64,000 nucleotides of DNA. Origin: Kozakia baliensis (GTDB taxonomy: Bacteria > Pseudomonadota > Alphaproteobacteria > Acetobacterales > Acetobacteraceae). Shown piece by piece: positions 17,020 to 26,556 of this stretch; position 1 is the first letter of the stretch, and each line of letters begins with the position of its first letter. The notes under the pieces are model-generated. The model searched no databases and was not told where the DNA came from. It saw only the letters and a program-made list of their open reading frames with translations. Location: the NCBI RefSeq assembly GCF_001787335.1, contig NZ_CP014674.1, positions 938,501 to 1,002,500 of the forward strand, written 5' to 3'. Position numbers and translations under genes: made by a program.

Positions 17020-18002
17020 GCCGTCGCCCAGAGCCGATCGAGCAGGCGTTCCGGCGCATCGGGATCGGACCAGCGAAGTTCCACGTTGATCACTTTGACT
17101 TCCGGCAACATCCGCTCCGGGAGCTTCACGGCATCCTTGGCGGTCGTGACGAGCTGCACGCCCTCTTGACGTCCCAATGCCAGCAGGCGCCGGCAATCTC
17201 GCTCGTTATAACGATGGTGATCCGCAAAAGGGATGCAGCGCAGCAGCGGTAGTCCCGCTTCCGTCAGCATATCGAAGAACTTATCCGGACGTGCGATGCC
17301 AGCGAAGGCAATCAGTCGCTTGCCTTGCAGCCGCCGAATTTCCGGACCTGGAATTAAACGGGCCTGCAATCGCCATAAATCGTTTGGAATATGCGGCAGA
17401 AGATCGGTTCGGTCCTCTCCGATCATGACCAGCCCATCGGCTTCGGCCAACCCTTTGGCCGCAGGCTCGCGTAAAGGCCCGGCTGGCATGACGCGACCAT
17501 TGCCGAAGCCCGTTGCGCCATCGACGGTGATGATACGCATGTTTTGGTGCAGCGTATGGTTCTGAAGCCCGTCATCCATGATGAGACAATCGGCACCCTC
17601 CGCACAGGCCATTCGTGCCGTCTCGCCGCGATTGGCGCCGATCCAAACCGGCGCGGTTTTGGCGAGCATGAAAGGCTCATCCCCGACATCGTTTGCCGTA
17701 TGCCGGGCGAGATCGACCCGTAACGGGCCTTTTTCCTGGCCACCATAACCACGGCTGAGAATATGCGGGTGACGCCCTCGCGCTTGTAAGCGCCGCGCGA
17801 AATCCAGCACCAGCGTCGTTTTTCCCGCGCCGCCGACCGTCAGATTTCCACAGCAGAGAACGGGTACGTCCACCATCACAGGCGCGGCGCGATAAGACCG
17901 TAAATGCCCAGCGCTTTGTAACAGCCAGGAAAGCGGTGTTAGCGCTTTCGCTTGCCAGGAAGGCTCGACTTGATTCCAAAATGACGGCGGCCCGAACTTC
18001 AT
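17016..18002 (-). CDS. lpxK: Tetraacyldisaccharide 4'-kinase LpxK
   Basis: A 328-residue membrane-associated kinase that phosphorylates the 4' position of tetraacyldisaccharide 1-phosphate, forming lipid IVA. It shows the P-loop-like GNLTVGGAGKTTLVL near residue 55, ILSRGYGG and the DD motif IMDDGLQNHTL, with IAFAGIARPDKFF in the C-terminal half. The length is normal. Its ATG overlaps the TAA of the upstream fusion gene (TAATG), and its stop overlaps the lpxL start, so the three genes are translationally coupled. Confidence 0.95.
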   Translation of the reverse strand: MKFGPPSFWNQVEPSWQAKALTPLSWLLQSAGHLRSYRAAPVMVDVPVLCCGNLTVGGAGKTTLVLDFARRLQARGRHPHILSRGYGGQEKGPLRVDLARHTANDVGDEPFMLAKTAPVWIGANRGETARMACAEGADCLIMDDGLQNHTLHQNMRIITVDGATGFGNGRVMPAGPLREPAAKGLAEADGLVMIGEDRTDLLPHIPNDLWRLQARLIPGPEIRRLQGKRLIAFAGIARPDKFFDMLTEAGLPLLRCIPFADHHRYNERDCRRLLALGRQEGVQLVTTAKDAVKLPERMLPEVKVINVELRWSDPDAPERLLDRLWATA

Positions 18003-19957
18003 TATAACAGCATATCGCTAATGCGTGTCAGCAGTGAGGCAGGAACGGCCTCGTTTTTCGAAATGCGTTTGCAGGCCGTTTCTGCCTGCTGCTGTGCTTT
18101 GTCGTTGTGCTGGAACGTGCCGATCATCCAGTCCGCCAGGTCGCGATCGTCTTTAACAATAGCAACGGTATCACCCAAACTTTCGAATGCGGGAGAAAAA
18201 TTGTCGGTTCGTGGGCCGGTAACAATCGGTGTTTTCAATCGCACCGGCTCGAAAGGATTATGGCCGCCACCAGGGGCGTTCATGGAATTGCCGATAAAGG
18301 CCCCTTGGGCCAGACGATAGAATAATCCCATCTCGCCCAAAGTGTCGGCAAGCCAAAATAAATCCTCGGCTTGAGGCGTTTCGTCCTTCGAGCGTCGGGG
18401 CGGGTGGTGGAGAATTTCCGCAACTGCATCGCTGCGGGCGGGATGCCGGGGCGCAACGATCATCAGCAGATCGGGGATTGCCTCACGCGCTAACGCTGCG
18501 GCGCGCGCCACGATTTCTTCCTCTCCTGGATGAGTGGAGGCGGCGAGGAAAATCGGTCTATTGCCGATCTGTTGGCGCAAGTATTCCACTTCCTGCGGAT
18601 CGGCGGCAGGCGGCGGGGCGATCTCTTTCAAATCGCCATATTCATGAACTTCCGAAACGCCTAATTCCGAGAAATGCTCGGCATCCCGGTGACCGCGTGC
18701 CGCGACGAAATCGAGGCGCGCAAAGAGCATGCGTAAGGAAGCCGGTAGGCGCTTCCAGCGCCGCCATGAGCGGGCGGAAAGCCGACCGTTGACGACGCCG
18801 ACTGGAATGGCTTGTCGGAAGCAGGCTCCGGTCAGGCCTGGCCACAATTCGCTATCGATCAAAACCAAAGCGTTCGGTTGCCAGTGGCGTAAGAAACGCT
18901 GATTCCAACGCGCTACGTCATAAGGAATGAATTGATGGCGCAGTTGGGCAGCCTGGGCGCTGGGTAGGGAAGTTCGATATGTGGCGATAATCTCCGCGCC
19001 GGTGACGGTGGCGGTGGTGACGAGGAAATTCAGCTTAGGGTGAATTTCCCTCAAAGCGTCGATTAATGGCAAAACGGATCGGCATTCGCCGACGCTCGCT
19101 GCATGAAGCCAGAGTAAATCGCCATAGGGTCGGTCGAGCGTCGTCCTGCCATAACGCTCGCTTATCCGTCCTTCGATTTCCCGTCCTTGTTCAAGGCGCT
19201 TTTGGAGAATGATTGGCAGCACCGGCGTGAGGAGAATCCCGACTAAATGCCAAACTCTGTCGGTGAAGGTGACGCGGCTTAATTTATAACGGCGCGCTGC
19301 CTCAGCGGATGTTTGATTGAGGGCCTGTGTGAGGTGATTGGTGCTCGTATGGGCGTCGAGCGGCGCGCCATAGACCAGTTCGCCGCGCCCGAAAGGCAGC
19401 GGAACCATCATTCGGTCCCAAGACGGCAAATGCAACGCCGTGCAAGCCGCGCCGATTGGGATGAGGGGGCGCTTGGCGAGGCGGGTCAGGCCCAAGGCAC
19501 CCGGTTGCACCACGCCTACCGGTCCGCGCGGCCCATCGGGCGTGATAGCGAGAATCGATCCATCGCGTAGAGCGGCGCAGGCCTCGTGTAAGGCACGCGC
19601 ACCTCCCTTATCCTTCCCCTTTTTCGCGCTGGAGCCTTCGATGCCGATAATACCCCAAGGCGCTACGGCGTCGTTGATTAAACGCCCGTCGCGATTGCGG
19701 CTGATCATCACCCTGAGGCGCAGACCGGTTTGCCGCTGTTGCGCCCATGTCCAGAGCGCTGGCAGGAGAAGCAACGAACGATGCCAAAAGGCGACGATCG
19801 CGCCTTTTGTCTCCAGCGGTTCGGCTTGAGTAAGAACGGGAACCGCCCGACGGTCGCCGGTGACGGTCCATTTCGTCGTGCGTAACGTAAAGCCGAGATA
19901 GGCACGCGCCATGACGCTCGGCCATGCCGCATGCCCGTCAGGCGGCGGCGTGTTCAT
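18002..19957 (-). CDS. Fusion of DUF374 acyltransferase and Kdo transferase (KdtA/WaaA)
   Basis: One uninterrupted 651-residue frame joins two proteins that are usually separate. Residues about 15-225 form a DUF374-type lysophospholipid acyltransferase domain with FWHR (57-60), SRNRDG and TPDGPRGP (139-146). From about 232, a hydrophobic anchor (VWHLVGILLTPVLPIIL) starts a complete 3-deoxy-D-manno-octulosonic acid transferase with LHAASVGE, whose Glu291 matches the catalytic base, and later IFLAASTHPGEEE and SMNAPGGGHNPFEP. KdtA adds Kdo to lipid IVA. In many alphaproteobacteria DUF374, kdtA and lpxK are neighbouring genes, so fusion of the first two is a natural explanation. No frame break is seen. 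The function of DUF374 is not established. Confidence 0.92.
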   Translation of the reverse strand: MNTPPPDGHAAWPSVMARAYLGFTLRTTKWTVTGDRRAVPVLTQAEPLETKGAIVAFWHRSLLLLPALWTWAQQRQTGLRLRVMISRNRDGRLINDAVAPWGIIGIEGSSAKKGKDKGGARALHEACAALRDGSILAITPDGPRGPVGVVQPGALGLTRLAKRPLIPIGAACTALHLPSWDRMMVPLPFGRGELVYGAPLDAHTSTNHLTQALNQTSAEAARRYKLSRVTFTDRVWHLVGILLTPVLPIILQKRLEQGREIEGRISERYGRTTLDRPYGDLLWLHAASVGECRSVLPLIDALREIHPKLNFLVTTATVTGAEIIATYRTSLPSAQAAQLRHQFIPYDVARWNQRFLRHWQPNALVLIDSELWPGLTGACFRQAIPVGVVNGRLSARSWRRWKRLPASLRMLFARLDFVAARGHRDAEHFSELGVSEVHEYGDLKEIAPPPAADPQEVEYLRQQIGNRPIFLAASTHPGEEEIVARAAALAREAIPDLLMIVAPRHPARSDAVAEILHHPPRRSKDETPQAEDLFWLADTLGEMGLFYRLAQGAFIGNSMNAPGGGHNPFEPVRLKTPIVTGPRTDNFSPAFESLGDTVAIVKDDRDLADWMIGTFQHNDKAQQQAETACKRISKNEAVPASLLTRISDMLL

Positions 19958-20028
19958 AGGGCCAGGCGGGAACAGTTCAACATTGATGCGGCGGTAGCAT
20001 GACGGGGACGGGAAGGCAAAAAAACGGA

Positions 20029-20916
20029 TCAGCGACTCATGAGAACGACCAGTTTTGCCTTTTCCAACACATGGCGCGTAACGCCACCGATAATCATCTG
20101 GCGCAAGCGAGAATGGGAATAAGCGCCCATCGCCAGCATGTCCGCTCCGAACTCTTGACAGGCTTCGAGCAGACCGACGCCGACATTGCGCTCCTTACTA
20201 CCGAACGGCGCGATGGTAGCCTGGATGCCATGCAACTGAAGGTAGTCTAGCACTTTCTCCGCTTCCGGCCCGCGGCGATGATATTCTGGGCTATAAAGTA
20301 CCTGAACCTCGTCGGCTTGGTGCGCCCAGGGCAAAACGGCGCGCAATGCCGCTGACGCTTCGGACGTACCGTTCCAGGCGATGCAGATACGCTTTCCAAA
20401 TGTTTTCGGCGGTTCCACCGGCGCAATGACAAGCGGCCGTCCGCTATCGAACAGCACCGCATGCAGCGTTTCGGAGGCGCGTACATTATCGGTCAGGGAA
20501 AGGTGAGGCATTAACGTCATGTCGGAGAGGCGCGCGCGCCATGTGACGGCTTCGTGCTCGGAACCGGTCAGAAGCTCCAAGGTGGCGCTGACACGATCGC
20601 CCTCCGGCAGGCGCTCAGGAACGAAGGTATGTTCTCTGACGATGCCATGCTCTTCGACGAAGCTGTCGAATTTCAGCCTGATCTGAAGCATGCGCCGCTG
20701 CGATTCGTGCTCGGCTGCCTCCATCATCTCATGGATCATGGCACCCGAAAGTCCTTCGCCCGCCAAAGCCGCGGCTTCGTTGGGATCGTCGCCGACAAGC
20801 ACGGTCGATAGATGCGCGTTGAAAAGCTTGGCGTAGGCGAAACCCGTTTTTAAGACGGAGTCGATGTTGCCGCCACCATTGAGCGGGATGAGGATGTTGC
20901 GGATTTCACTATACAT
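20029..20916 (-). CDS. Two-domain universal stress protein (UspA family)
   Basis: The 295-residue product contains two tandem Usp folds. The first begins NILIPLNGGGNIDSVLKTGFAYAKLF. The second begins RICIAWNGTSEASAALRAVLPWA and ends with the nucleotide-binding-like stretch MGAYSHSRLRQMIIGGVTRHVL. Tandem Usp proteins are cytoplasmic and respond to stress, often binding ATP through G-x2-G-x9-G-S/T in the C-terminal domain. Here the last motif is close to but not exactly canonical. It is downstream of pdxH on the same strand, with a 90-base gap. Confidence 0.88.
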   Translation of the reverse strand: MYSEIRNILIPLNGGGNIDSVLKTGFAYAKLFNAHLSTVLVGDDPNEAAALAGEGLSGAMIHEMMEAAEHESQRRMLQIRLKFDSFVEEHGIVREHTFVPERLPEGDRVSATLELLTGSEHEAVTWRARLSDMTLMPHLSLTDNVRASETLHAVLFDSGRPLVIAPVEPPKTFGKRICIAWNGTSEASAALRAVLPWAHQADEVQVLYSPEYHRRGPEAEKVLDYLQLHGIQATIAPFGSKERNVGVGLLEACQEFGADMLAMGAYSHSRLRQMIIGGVTRHVLEKAKLVVLMSR

Positions 20917-21006
20917 TTTGCTTCCTCAAGACGATGGCAGGCCTGCGTTCGATTTTGGTAACGCGTGAAAACTCGTTTCGTTGGCGTGGGGCTGCGGCGT
21001 TTTCGA

Positions 21007-21618
21007 TTAGGGATAGAGTCGCGTTACGTCCCAACCTTCGCCCTCACGCGTCCATGTGGCGCGATCATGCATGCGGTAGGGGCGATCCTGCCAAAATTCA
21101 ATTATTTGCGGGATAACGCGAAAGCCCGACCAGTTCGGCGGTCGCGGTGGCTCTTGGCCTTCGTAACGCGCTGTCGCTTCGGCGATGCGATGCTCGAAAA
21201 TCGCACGATCGGGGAGAGGACGCGATTGGTCGGAGGCGATGGCGCCCAGCCGGGAGTTACGGCTGCGACTGGCGAAATAACGATCGGCCTCTTCGTCCGA
21301 AACGCGCTCCACTGGCCCTTCGATGCGAATTTGCCGACGTAGCGATTTCCAATGAAACAGGAGCGCGGCCTGAGGGTTGGCTTCCAGCTCTTCGCCCTTG
21401 CGGCTTTCTAGGTTGGTATAAAAAACGAAGCCGCGGCGGTCCGCTCCTTTAAGAAGGATAGTGCGGACGGAAGGGCGGCCATCCGGCGTGGCGGTCGCCA
21501 ATGCCATGGCGTTGGGATCGTTCGGCTCATGGGCTTCCGCTTCCCGCATCCAGGTGGCGAAAAGATCGAAAGGATCCGCTTGCAGATCGAGCAGTGGCGG
21601 CGCGTTTTCGGCAGTCAC
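21007..21618 (-). CDS. pdxH: Pyridoxamine 5'-phosphate oxidase PdxH
   Basis: A 203-residue FMN-dependent oxidase converting pyridoxamine or pyridoxine phosphate to pyridoxal phosphate. Family motifs are clear: [54 protein letters not shown] and the C-terminal [21 protein letters not shown]. The C-terminal RLYP is normal for PdxH. It is divergent from fabI, with 137 bases between the starts. Confidence 0.97.
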   Translation of the reverse strand: MTAENAPPLLDLQADPFDLFATWMREAEAHEPNDPNAMALATATPDGRPSVRTILLKGADRRGFVFYTNLESRKGEELEANPQAALLFHWKSLRRQIRIEGPVERVSDEEADRYFASRSRNSRLGAIASDQSRPLPDRAIFEHRIAEATARYEGQEPPRPPNWSGFRVIPQIIEFWQDRPYRMHDRATWTREGEGWDVTRLYP

Positions 21619-21755
21619 GGTAGTCTCCTGATTTGTGTCGTTACTTTGCCTGGAAGTGTTGAACGTGTCATCTGCGCTCTTGTTTGCGTTGCGCGCTTGT
21701 GCAACGAAGCGGAACTCATACGTTTCTTAATTCTATCACGACCGGGAACCGCCTT

Positions 21756-22598
21756 ATGTCCACTGCTTCGTTCGATTTGCCGACAGGCACCTTGATGGCG
21801 GGCAAGCGTGGCCTGGTGATGGGCGTCGCCAATGATCGCTCCATCGCCTGGGCCATCGCTTCCGCTTGCGCCGCTCAGGGTGCCGAATTGGCTTTCACTT
21901 ATCAGGGCGAAGCGCTGGGCAAGCGCGTGAAACCGTTGGCGGAAAGCGTCGGTTCCAAGCTGGTTCTGCCGTGCGATGTCAGCGACGATGCGGCGATCGA
22001 CGCCACCTTTGCCGAAATCGAAAAAGAATGGGGCAAGATCGATTTCCTCGTTCATGCGATCGGCTGGGCGGATAAGCAATATCTGCGTGGGCGCTATGTC
22101 GATACGCCGCGCGACGCCTTTCTGAAGGCGATGGATATTTCCTGCTTCTCCTTCACCGCCGTCGCCAAGCGCGCCGCTGCTTTGATGAAGGATGGCGGTT
22201 CGCTGCTGACGCTCACCTATCTGGGCGCCGAGCGCGTCATGCCCCATTATAATGTCATGGGTGTCGCCAAAGCGGCGCTTGAGGCTTCGGTGCGCTACAT
22301 GGCGGCCGATCTTGGTAGCGACAACATCCGCGTCAACGCCATCTCGGCAGGTCCGATCATGACGCTGGCGGCGAATGGCATTGGCGATTTCCGCTATATT
22401 CTGCGCTGGAACCAGTTGAACGCACCGATGGAGCGCAATGTCACGTTGAAGGATGTCGGCGGGGCAGGTTTGTATTTCCTCTCCGATCTTTCCTCGGGCA
22501 CAACGGGTGAAATCCATCACGTCGATTGCGGATATCATCTGGTCGGCATGAAGAACCCTGCCGCACCGGATATCGCCGTCGCTTCTTCGTCGGACTGA
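21756..22598 (+). CDS. fabI: Enoyl-[acyl-carrier-protein] reductase (NADH) FabI
   Basis: A 280-residue SDR-like enzyme that reduces enoyl-ACP in fatty acid elongation. FabI features are present: [17 protein letters not shown] at the nucleotide site, [10 protein letters not shown], the Tyr-x6-Lys catalytic pair in YNVMGVAK, and [19 protein letters not shown]. This type is the target of triclosan and diazaborines in other bacteria. ATG 21756 was chosen because upstream sequence in the same frame does not resemble the family. It is followed by aroC after a single base, so the two are coupled. Confidence 0.96.
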   Translation: MSTASFDLPTGTLMAGKRGLVMGVANDRSIAWAIASACAAQGAELAFTYQGEALGKRVKPLAESVGSKLVLPCDVSDDAAIDATFAEIEKEWGKIDFLVHAIGWADKQYLRGRYVDTPRDAFLKAMDISCFSFTAVAKRAAALMKDGGSLLTLTYLGAERVMPHYNVMGVAKAALEASVRYMAADLGSDNIRVNAISAGPIMTLAANGIGDFRYILRWNQLNAPMERNVTLKDVGGAGLYFLSDLSSGTTGEIHHVDCGYHLVGMKNPAAPDIAVASSSD

Positions 22599-22599
22599 C

Positions 22600-23700
22600 A
22601 TGTCGCATAACAGCTTCGGTCATTTATTCCGCGTTACCACTTGGGGCGAAAGCCACGGCCCGGCGATCGGCTGCGTTGTGGATGGCTGCCCTCCCGGGAT
22701 CGCGCTTTCCGAAGCGGATATTCAGCCCTGGTTGGATCGCCGCAAACCGGGGCAGTCGAAATTCACGACGCAACGTCGCGAAGCCGATGAGGTGCGTATT
22801 CTCTCCGGTGTGTTCGAGGGGCAAACCACCGGAACGCCGATTGCGCTGCAAATCGAGAATACCGATCAGCGTTCGAAAGATTATTCCGATATCGCGACGC
22901 GGTATCGTCCCGGCCATGCTGACGTCACGTACGATCTGAAATACGGGCATCGCGATTACCGTGGCGGTGGCCGTTCTTCGGCGCGCGAAACTGCCAGCCG
23001 TGTTGCTGCTGGTGGGGTCGCCCGGCAAGTCCTGACGGCGTTGTTGGGTGAGCAAGTGCGGATTCGCGCGGCGCTCGTCCAGATTGGCGCGATATCGATC
23101 GACCGTAGCCGCTGGGATTGGGCCGAGACCGAACGCAATCCGCTTTTCTCTCCCGATGCGGGCATCGTGTCGCAATGGGAAGAACTGTTGGGCGCTATCA
23201 GAAAAGACGGCTCTTCCATTGGAGCGGTCGTCGAGGTCGTCGCGGAAGGTCCGCCGCCAGGCTTGGGTGCACCGATCTACGGTAAGCTGGATTCCGATCT
23301 CGCTGCGGCGCTGATGAGCATCAATGGCGTTAAAGGCGTGGAAATCGGTGAAGGTTTTGCAGCCGCTCAACTTCAGGGCGAGCAAAATGCCGATCCTATG
23401 CGCATGAAGAATGGCAAGATCGTCTTTGAAAGCAATCATGCCGGCGGCATTTTGGGAGGAATTTCTACGGGGCAGCCAATCGTGGCGCGTTTCGCGATGA
23501 AGCCGACCAGTTCCATTCTCACGCCGGTTCCTTCCGTTAATCGGGAAGGGCAGGAAATCGACGTCATGACCAAGGGGCGGCACGATCCATGCATTGGAAT
23601 TCGCGCCGTGCCGGTTGGGGAGGCGATGATGGCCTGTGTGCTGGCCGATCATCTATTGAGGGATCATGCCCAGAATGGCTGGCCGACAACTTCCCGCTGA
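22600..23700 (+). CDS. aroC: Chorismate synthase AroC
   Basis: A 366-residue, FMN-dependent enzyme that converts EPSP to chorismate, the last common step to aromatic amino acids and 4-hydroxybenzoate. The signatures are [18 protein letters not shown] at the N-terminus, [29 protein letters not shown] in the middle (a conserved block running from about 22906 to 22995), and [19 protein letters not shown]. The length is typical. The coding start lies one base after fabI. Its product feeds the chorismate mutase encoded at 33945. Confidence 0.97.
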   Translation: MSHNSFGHLFRVTTWGESHGPAIGCVVDGCPPGIALSEADIQPWLDRRKPGQSKFTTQRREADEVRILSGVFEGQTTGTPIALQIENTDQRSKDYSDIATRYRPGHADVTYDLKYGHRDYRGGGRSSARETASRVAAGGVARQVLTALLGEQVRIRAALVQIGAISIDRSRWDWAETERNPLFSPDAGIVSQWEELLGAIRKDGSSIGAVVEVVAEGPPPGLGAPIYGKLDSDLAAALMSINGVKGVEIGEGFAAAQLQGEQNADPMRMKNGKIVFESNHAGGILGGISTGQPIVARFAMKPTSSILTPVPSVNREGQEIDVMTKGRHDPCIGIRAVPVGEAMMACVLADHLLRDHAQNGWPTTSR

Positions 23701-23735
23701 GAGATGATCGCCAACGCTGGATAAAAATCCGAAGC

Positions 23736-23757
23736 GCTGACGATGCTTTGCGTCAGC
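23736..23757. terminator. Hairpin between convergent aroC and OsmC genes
   Basis: GCTGACG (23736-23742) and CGTCAGC (23751-23757) form a 7-bp stem with an 8-base loop, just past the aroC stop and overlapping the OsmC stop codon. There is no T run, so its role as a bidirectional terminator is only suggested by position. Confidence 0.3.
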
Positions 23758-24187
23758 CGTTCAGCTTGGCGCTCAGCGTAATCTCGGCTTTGAAAAGTTG
23801 GGAGACCGGGCAGCCCGCCTTCGCTTTGTTGGCGATCTCTTCGAACTTCGCCTGATCGGCACCCGGCACGGTGCCGGTCAGATCGAGGTGGATCTTGCTG
23901 ATCTTGAAGCCGCCTTCGACCTGATCGAGAGAGACGGTGGCTTTGGTGTCCAACGCCGTGGCGGTCAGCTTCGCTTCGCCGAGCAACATGGAGAGCGCCA
24001 TGGTGAAGCACCCGGCATGCGCCGCACCGATCAGTTCTTCCGGATTCGTGCCCTGCTTGTCTTCGAAGCGGGTGTTGAAACCATAGGGTTGATTGGAAAG
24101 CGCGCCGCTTTGCGTGGAGATCGTGCCTTTGCCATCTTTCAGGCCCCCGCTCCAATGGGCGCTCGCAGTCTTGTTGATCGTCATCAT
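23753..24187 (-). CDS. OsmC family peroxiredoxin
   Basis: A 144-residue OsmC/Ohr superfamily protein. The two redox Cys residues are in [18 protein letters not shown] and [18 protein letters not shown], the pattern of OsmC-type organic hydroperoxide reductases. The N-terminal [18 protein letters not shown] is typical of the OsmC branch. These enzymes reduce organic and inorganic peroxides in the cytoplasm using dithiols. ATG 24187 has GGAA in good position, and a second ATG follows directly. The upstream frame is not conserved. It is divergent from nrdA across a 410-base region. Confidence 0.9.
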   Translation of the reverse strand: MMTINKTASAHWSGGLKDGKGTISTQSGALSNQPYGFNTRFEDKQGTNPEELIGAAHAGCFTMALSMLLGEAKLTATALDTKATVSLDQVEGGFKISKIHLDLTGTVPGADQAKFEEIANKAKAGCPVSQLFKAEITLSAKLNG

Positions 24188-24597
24188 GGATTCCTTTCTC
24201 TCAATTTCGTGAACTGAGGCGGGCCTGTAATCGGGTCCGTCAGAAGTCCGAACGCATCGCATGGGAGATTGTTCAACCATGCCAATCGTTAGTGCCCGTT
24301 TCTTCCTCTCTTGCTTAAAACGGAGCCTGCCGGACGACTCTGTCGCTCTTATGGGTGCAACAAAAAACAGGTCAGTTTTGAAAAATATTTCTCGTGTGTT
24401 CGATTGATCTCATCGGTTAGCAGAGACGTTGCGAAATCAGGGCACGATGGCATTGATGGCTAGATATAGTGCGTCCGAGAAAATTCGGATCACTAAATGT
24501 GGGGCTGCACAAGACTTGTGTTTTAAAAAAATGCGCCGCAAAGCGTTGCTCATACGAGCATCTTAAAATGCATAAACAAGCTTTCGGGAGACGGGAT
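24188..24597. other. Long intergenic region between the OsmC gene and nrdA
   Basis: This is the only stretch above 300 bases without a supported gene, assuming the GTG start of nrdA. The nrdA frame is open from 24469, so part could be coding if an earlier start is used. It is more AT-rich than its surroundings between about 24350 and 24560, with A/T runs around 24360 and 24522. It contains two candidate NrdR boxes (24457-24472 and 24490-24505). I see no tRNA or riboswitch fold by eye. Confidence 0.7.
24457..24505. promoter_or_regulatory. Candidate pair of NrdR boxes upstream of nrdA
   Basis: The established NrdR box consensus is acaCwAtATaTwGtgt. The sequence at 24457-24472 (TGGCTAGATATAGTGC) matches 11 of 16 positions, including most of the core. 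The one at 24490-24505 (TCACTAAATGTGGGGC) matches about 10 of 16. Their equivalent positions are 33 bases apart, close to the three helical turns (about 31-32) usual for tandem NrdR sites. They lie about 100-140 bases before the nrdA start. NrdR, an ATP/dATP-sensing repressor of ribonucleotide reductase genes, is not encoded in the window. The match was scored by hand. Confidence 0.5.
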
Positions 24598-26556
24598 GTG
24601 AGCCTGTACGAAGACACGACCAAAGAGGCTGCGTCAGAGACGGCGAGCGACCTGCCCGAACCGACCGCGCGTTCGCCCAAGGCGATTGAAGCGGAACCGG
24701 ATATGTTCGATGATGTTGTGCAGCTTGAAGGCCATTATGCGGTGCGCGTCAATCGCTCTCGCGATGCGCTGCTGACCGATTTCGGCCGTGCGACGCTCGA
24801 TAACCGCTATTTGCTGCCCGGTGAGCATTATCAGGATCTGTTCGGTCGCGTCGCATCCTATTACGGGGCGGATGCCGAGCATGCCCAGCGCATCTACGAC
24901 TATATCTCGCGCCATTGGTTCATGCCCGCCACGCCGATTCTCTCGAACGGCGGCACGACTCGCGGTCTGCCGATTTCCTGCTTCCTTAACGAAGCCGATG
25001 ACAGCCTGCGCGGTATCGTCGATCTGTGGAACGAGAATGTCTGGCTGGCGTCCAAGGGCGGCGGCATCGGCTCCTATTGGGGCAACCTACGCTCCATCGG
25101 CGAGAATGTCGGGCGCAACGGCAAAACTTCTGGCGTCATCCCCTTCATCCGCGTGATGGACAGCCTAACGCTGGCGATCTCTCAAGGCTCGCTGCGTCGT
25201 GGTTCGGCGGCGGTCTATTTGCCGGTCTGGCATCCCGAGATCGAAGAATTCGTCGAGATGCGTCGCCCCACTGGCGGCGATCCGAATCGTAAAGCGCTGA
25301 ATCTGCATCACGGCGTGCTAGTGACGGACGATTTCATGCGTGCGGTCGAGCGCGACGAGGAATGGCCGCTGCGTTCCCCCAAGGACATGTCCATCATCCG
25401 AAGCGTTTCGGCGCGGATGCTATGGATTCGTATCCTGACGGCGCGCATGGAACAGGGCGAGCCTTACGTTATCTATTCCGACCATGTGAACAATGCTCGT
25501 CCAGAGCACCACAAGCTGGCGGGCTTGGAGGTGAAGACTTCCAATCTCTGCGCGGAAATCACGCTGCCGACCGGGCTGGATCATCACGGTAAGAATCGCA
25601 CGGCGGTGTGTTGCCTTTCATCGCTCAACCTGGAGACATGGGACGAGTGGAAGGACGAACCGCAGTTCGTGGAAGACGTGCTGCTGTTCCTCGACAATGT
25701 TTTGCAGGATTTCATCGACCGCGCGCCGGACGATATGGAACGCGCGAAATATGCCGCTATGCGCGAGCGTTCGGTAGGCTTGGGCGTGATGGGCTTCCAT
25801 TCCTTCCTGCAAGCACGCGACATTCCGTTCGAAAGTGTGATGGCGAAGGTTTGGAATAAGCGCATTTTCAAGCAGATTCGCGAGCAGGCCAACGCCGCGT
25901 CGCAGCATCTGGCCGAGTTGCGCGGCCCTTGCCCGGATGCCGCCGAATATAACGTGATGGAGCGTTTTTCCAACAAACTCGCCATTGCGCCGACGGCCTC
26001 GATCTCGATCATCGCGGGCAATGCCAGCCCGGGTATCGAGCCGATCGCCGCCAATGTGTTCTTGCAAAAGACCTTGTCAGGTTCCTTTACGGTGCGGAAT
26101 CGACATCTGCTGAGATTGTTGGAGAAGAAAGACCAAAATACCGATGCAGTGTGGTCGTCGATCACGCTGAACAAGGGGTCGGTCCAGCATCTGGATTTCC
26201 TGACGCAGGACGAGAAGGACGTGTTCAAAACCGCGTTTGAACTCGATCAGCGTTGGGTGGTCGAACATGCCGCTGATCGTGCGCCGTTCATCTGTCAGGC
26301 GCAGTCGGTCAATTTGTTCCTCCCGGCGGACGTGCATAAGCGTGACCTGCACCAAATTCATTGGCTGGCTTGGAAGCGTGGTCTGAAATCCCTTTATTAT
26401 TGCCGATCTCTTTCCATCCAGCGTGCGGATGCCGTCAGCACCATGGCGCTGAAGAGCAACATTCTGGAGGAAGAGAAATACGAGGCTACGCCAACCGTGC
26501 CGCCGAAAGGAAAGGCGGGAAGCGGGGATTACGAAGAATGTCTCGCCTGTCAGTAA
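24598..26556 (+). CDS. nrdA: Ribonucleoside-diphosphate reductase class I alpha subunit, without N-terminal ATP-cone
   Basis: The large subunit of aerobic ribonucleotide reductase, about 652 residues from GTG 24598. The catalytic Cys318 is in SNLCAEI with Asn and Glu in place. The redox pair is Cys128 in LPISCF and Cys338/339 in VCCLSSLN, and the mobile C-terminal tail ends in CLAC-Gln. The first redox Cys is at 128 rather than near 225 as in E. coli NrdA, so the roughly 95-residue ATP-cone is missing. GGGAG precedes GTG 24598. ATG 24568 and an open frame from 24469 are alternatives, neither long enough for a cone. The last codons overlap the start of the META gene, with nrdB following. Confidence 0.95.
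   Translation: MSLYEDTTKEAASETASDLPEPTARSPKAIEAEPDMFDDVVQLEGHYAVRVNRSRDALLTDFGRATLDNRYLLPGEHYQDLFGRVASYYGADAEHAQRIYDYISRHWFMPATPILSNGGTTRGLPISCFLNEADDSLRGIVDLWNENVWLASKGGGIGSYWGNLRSIGENVGRNGKTSGVIPFIRVMDSLTLAISQGSLRRGSAAVYLPVWHPEIEEFVEMRRPTGGDPNRKALNLHHGVLVTDDFMRAVERDEEWPLRSPKDMSIIRSVSARMLWIRILTARMEQGEPYVIYSDHVNNARPEHHKLAGLEVKTSNLCAEITLPTGLDHHGKNRTAVCCLSSLNLETWDEWKDEPQFVEDVLLFLDNVLQDFIDRAPDDMERAKYAAMRERSVGLGVMGFHSFLQARDIPFESVMAKVWNKRIFKQIREQANAASQHLAELRGPCPDAAEYNVMERFSNKLAIAPTASISIIAGNASPGIEPIAANVFLQKTLSGSFTVRNRHLLRLLEKKDQNTDAVWSSITLNKGSVQHLDFLTQDEKDVFKTAFELDQRWVVEHAADRAPFICQAQSVNLFLPADVHKRDLHQIHWLAWKRGLKSLYYCRSLSIQRADAVSTMALKSNILEEEKYEATPTVPPKGKAGSGDYEECLACQ

Noticed and set aside
17020-17196. 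N-terminal extension of the lpxL frame
   Set aside because: Arg/Gly-rich sequence inside lpxK. GTG 17019 overlapping the lpxK stop is a better start.
21615-22601. 328-codon minus-strand frame antisense to fabI
   Set aside because: The fabI motifs explain this segment, and the antisense protein is low in hydrophobic core sequence.
22624-23652. Long minus-strand frame antisense to aroC
   Set aside because: aroC is clearly the coding strand. The antisense product is compositionally skewed and has no motif.
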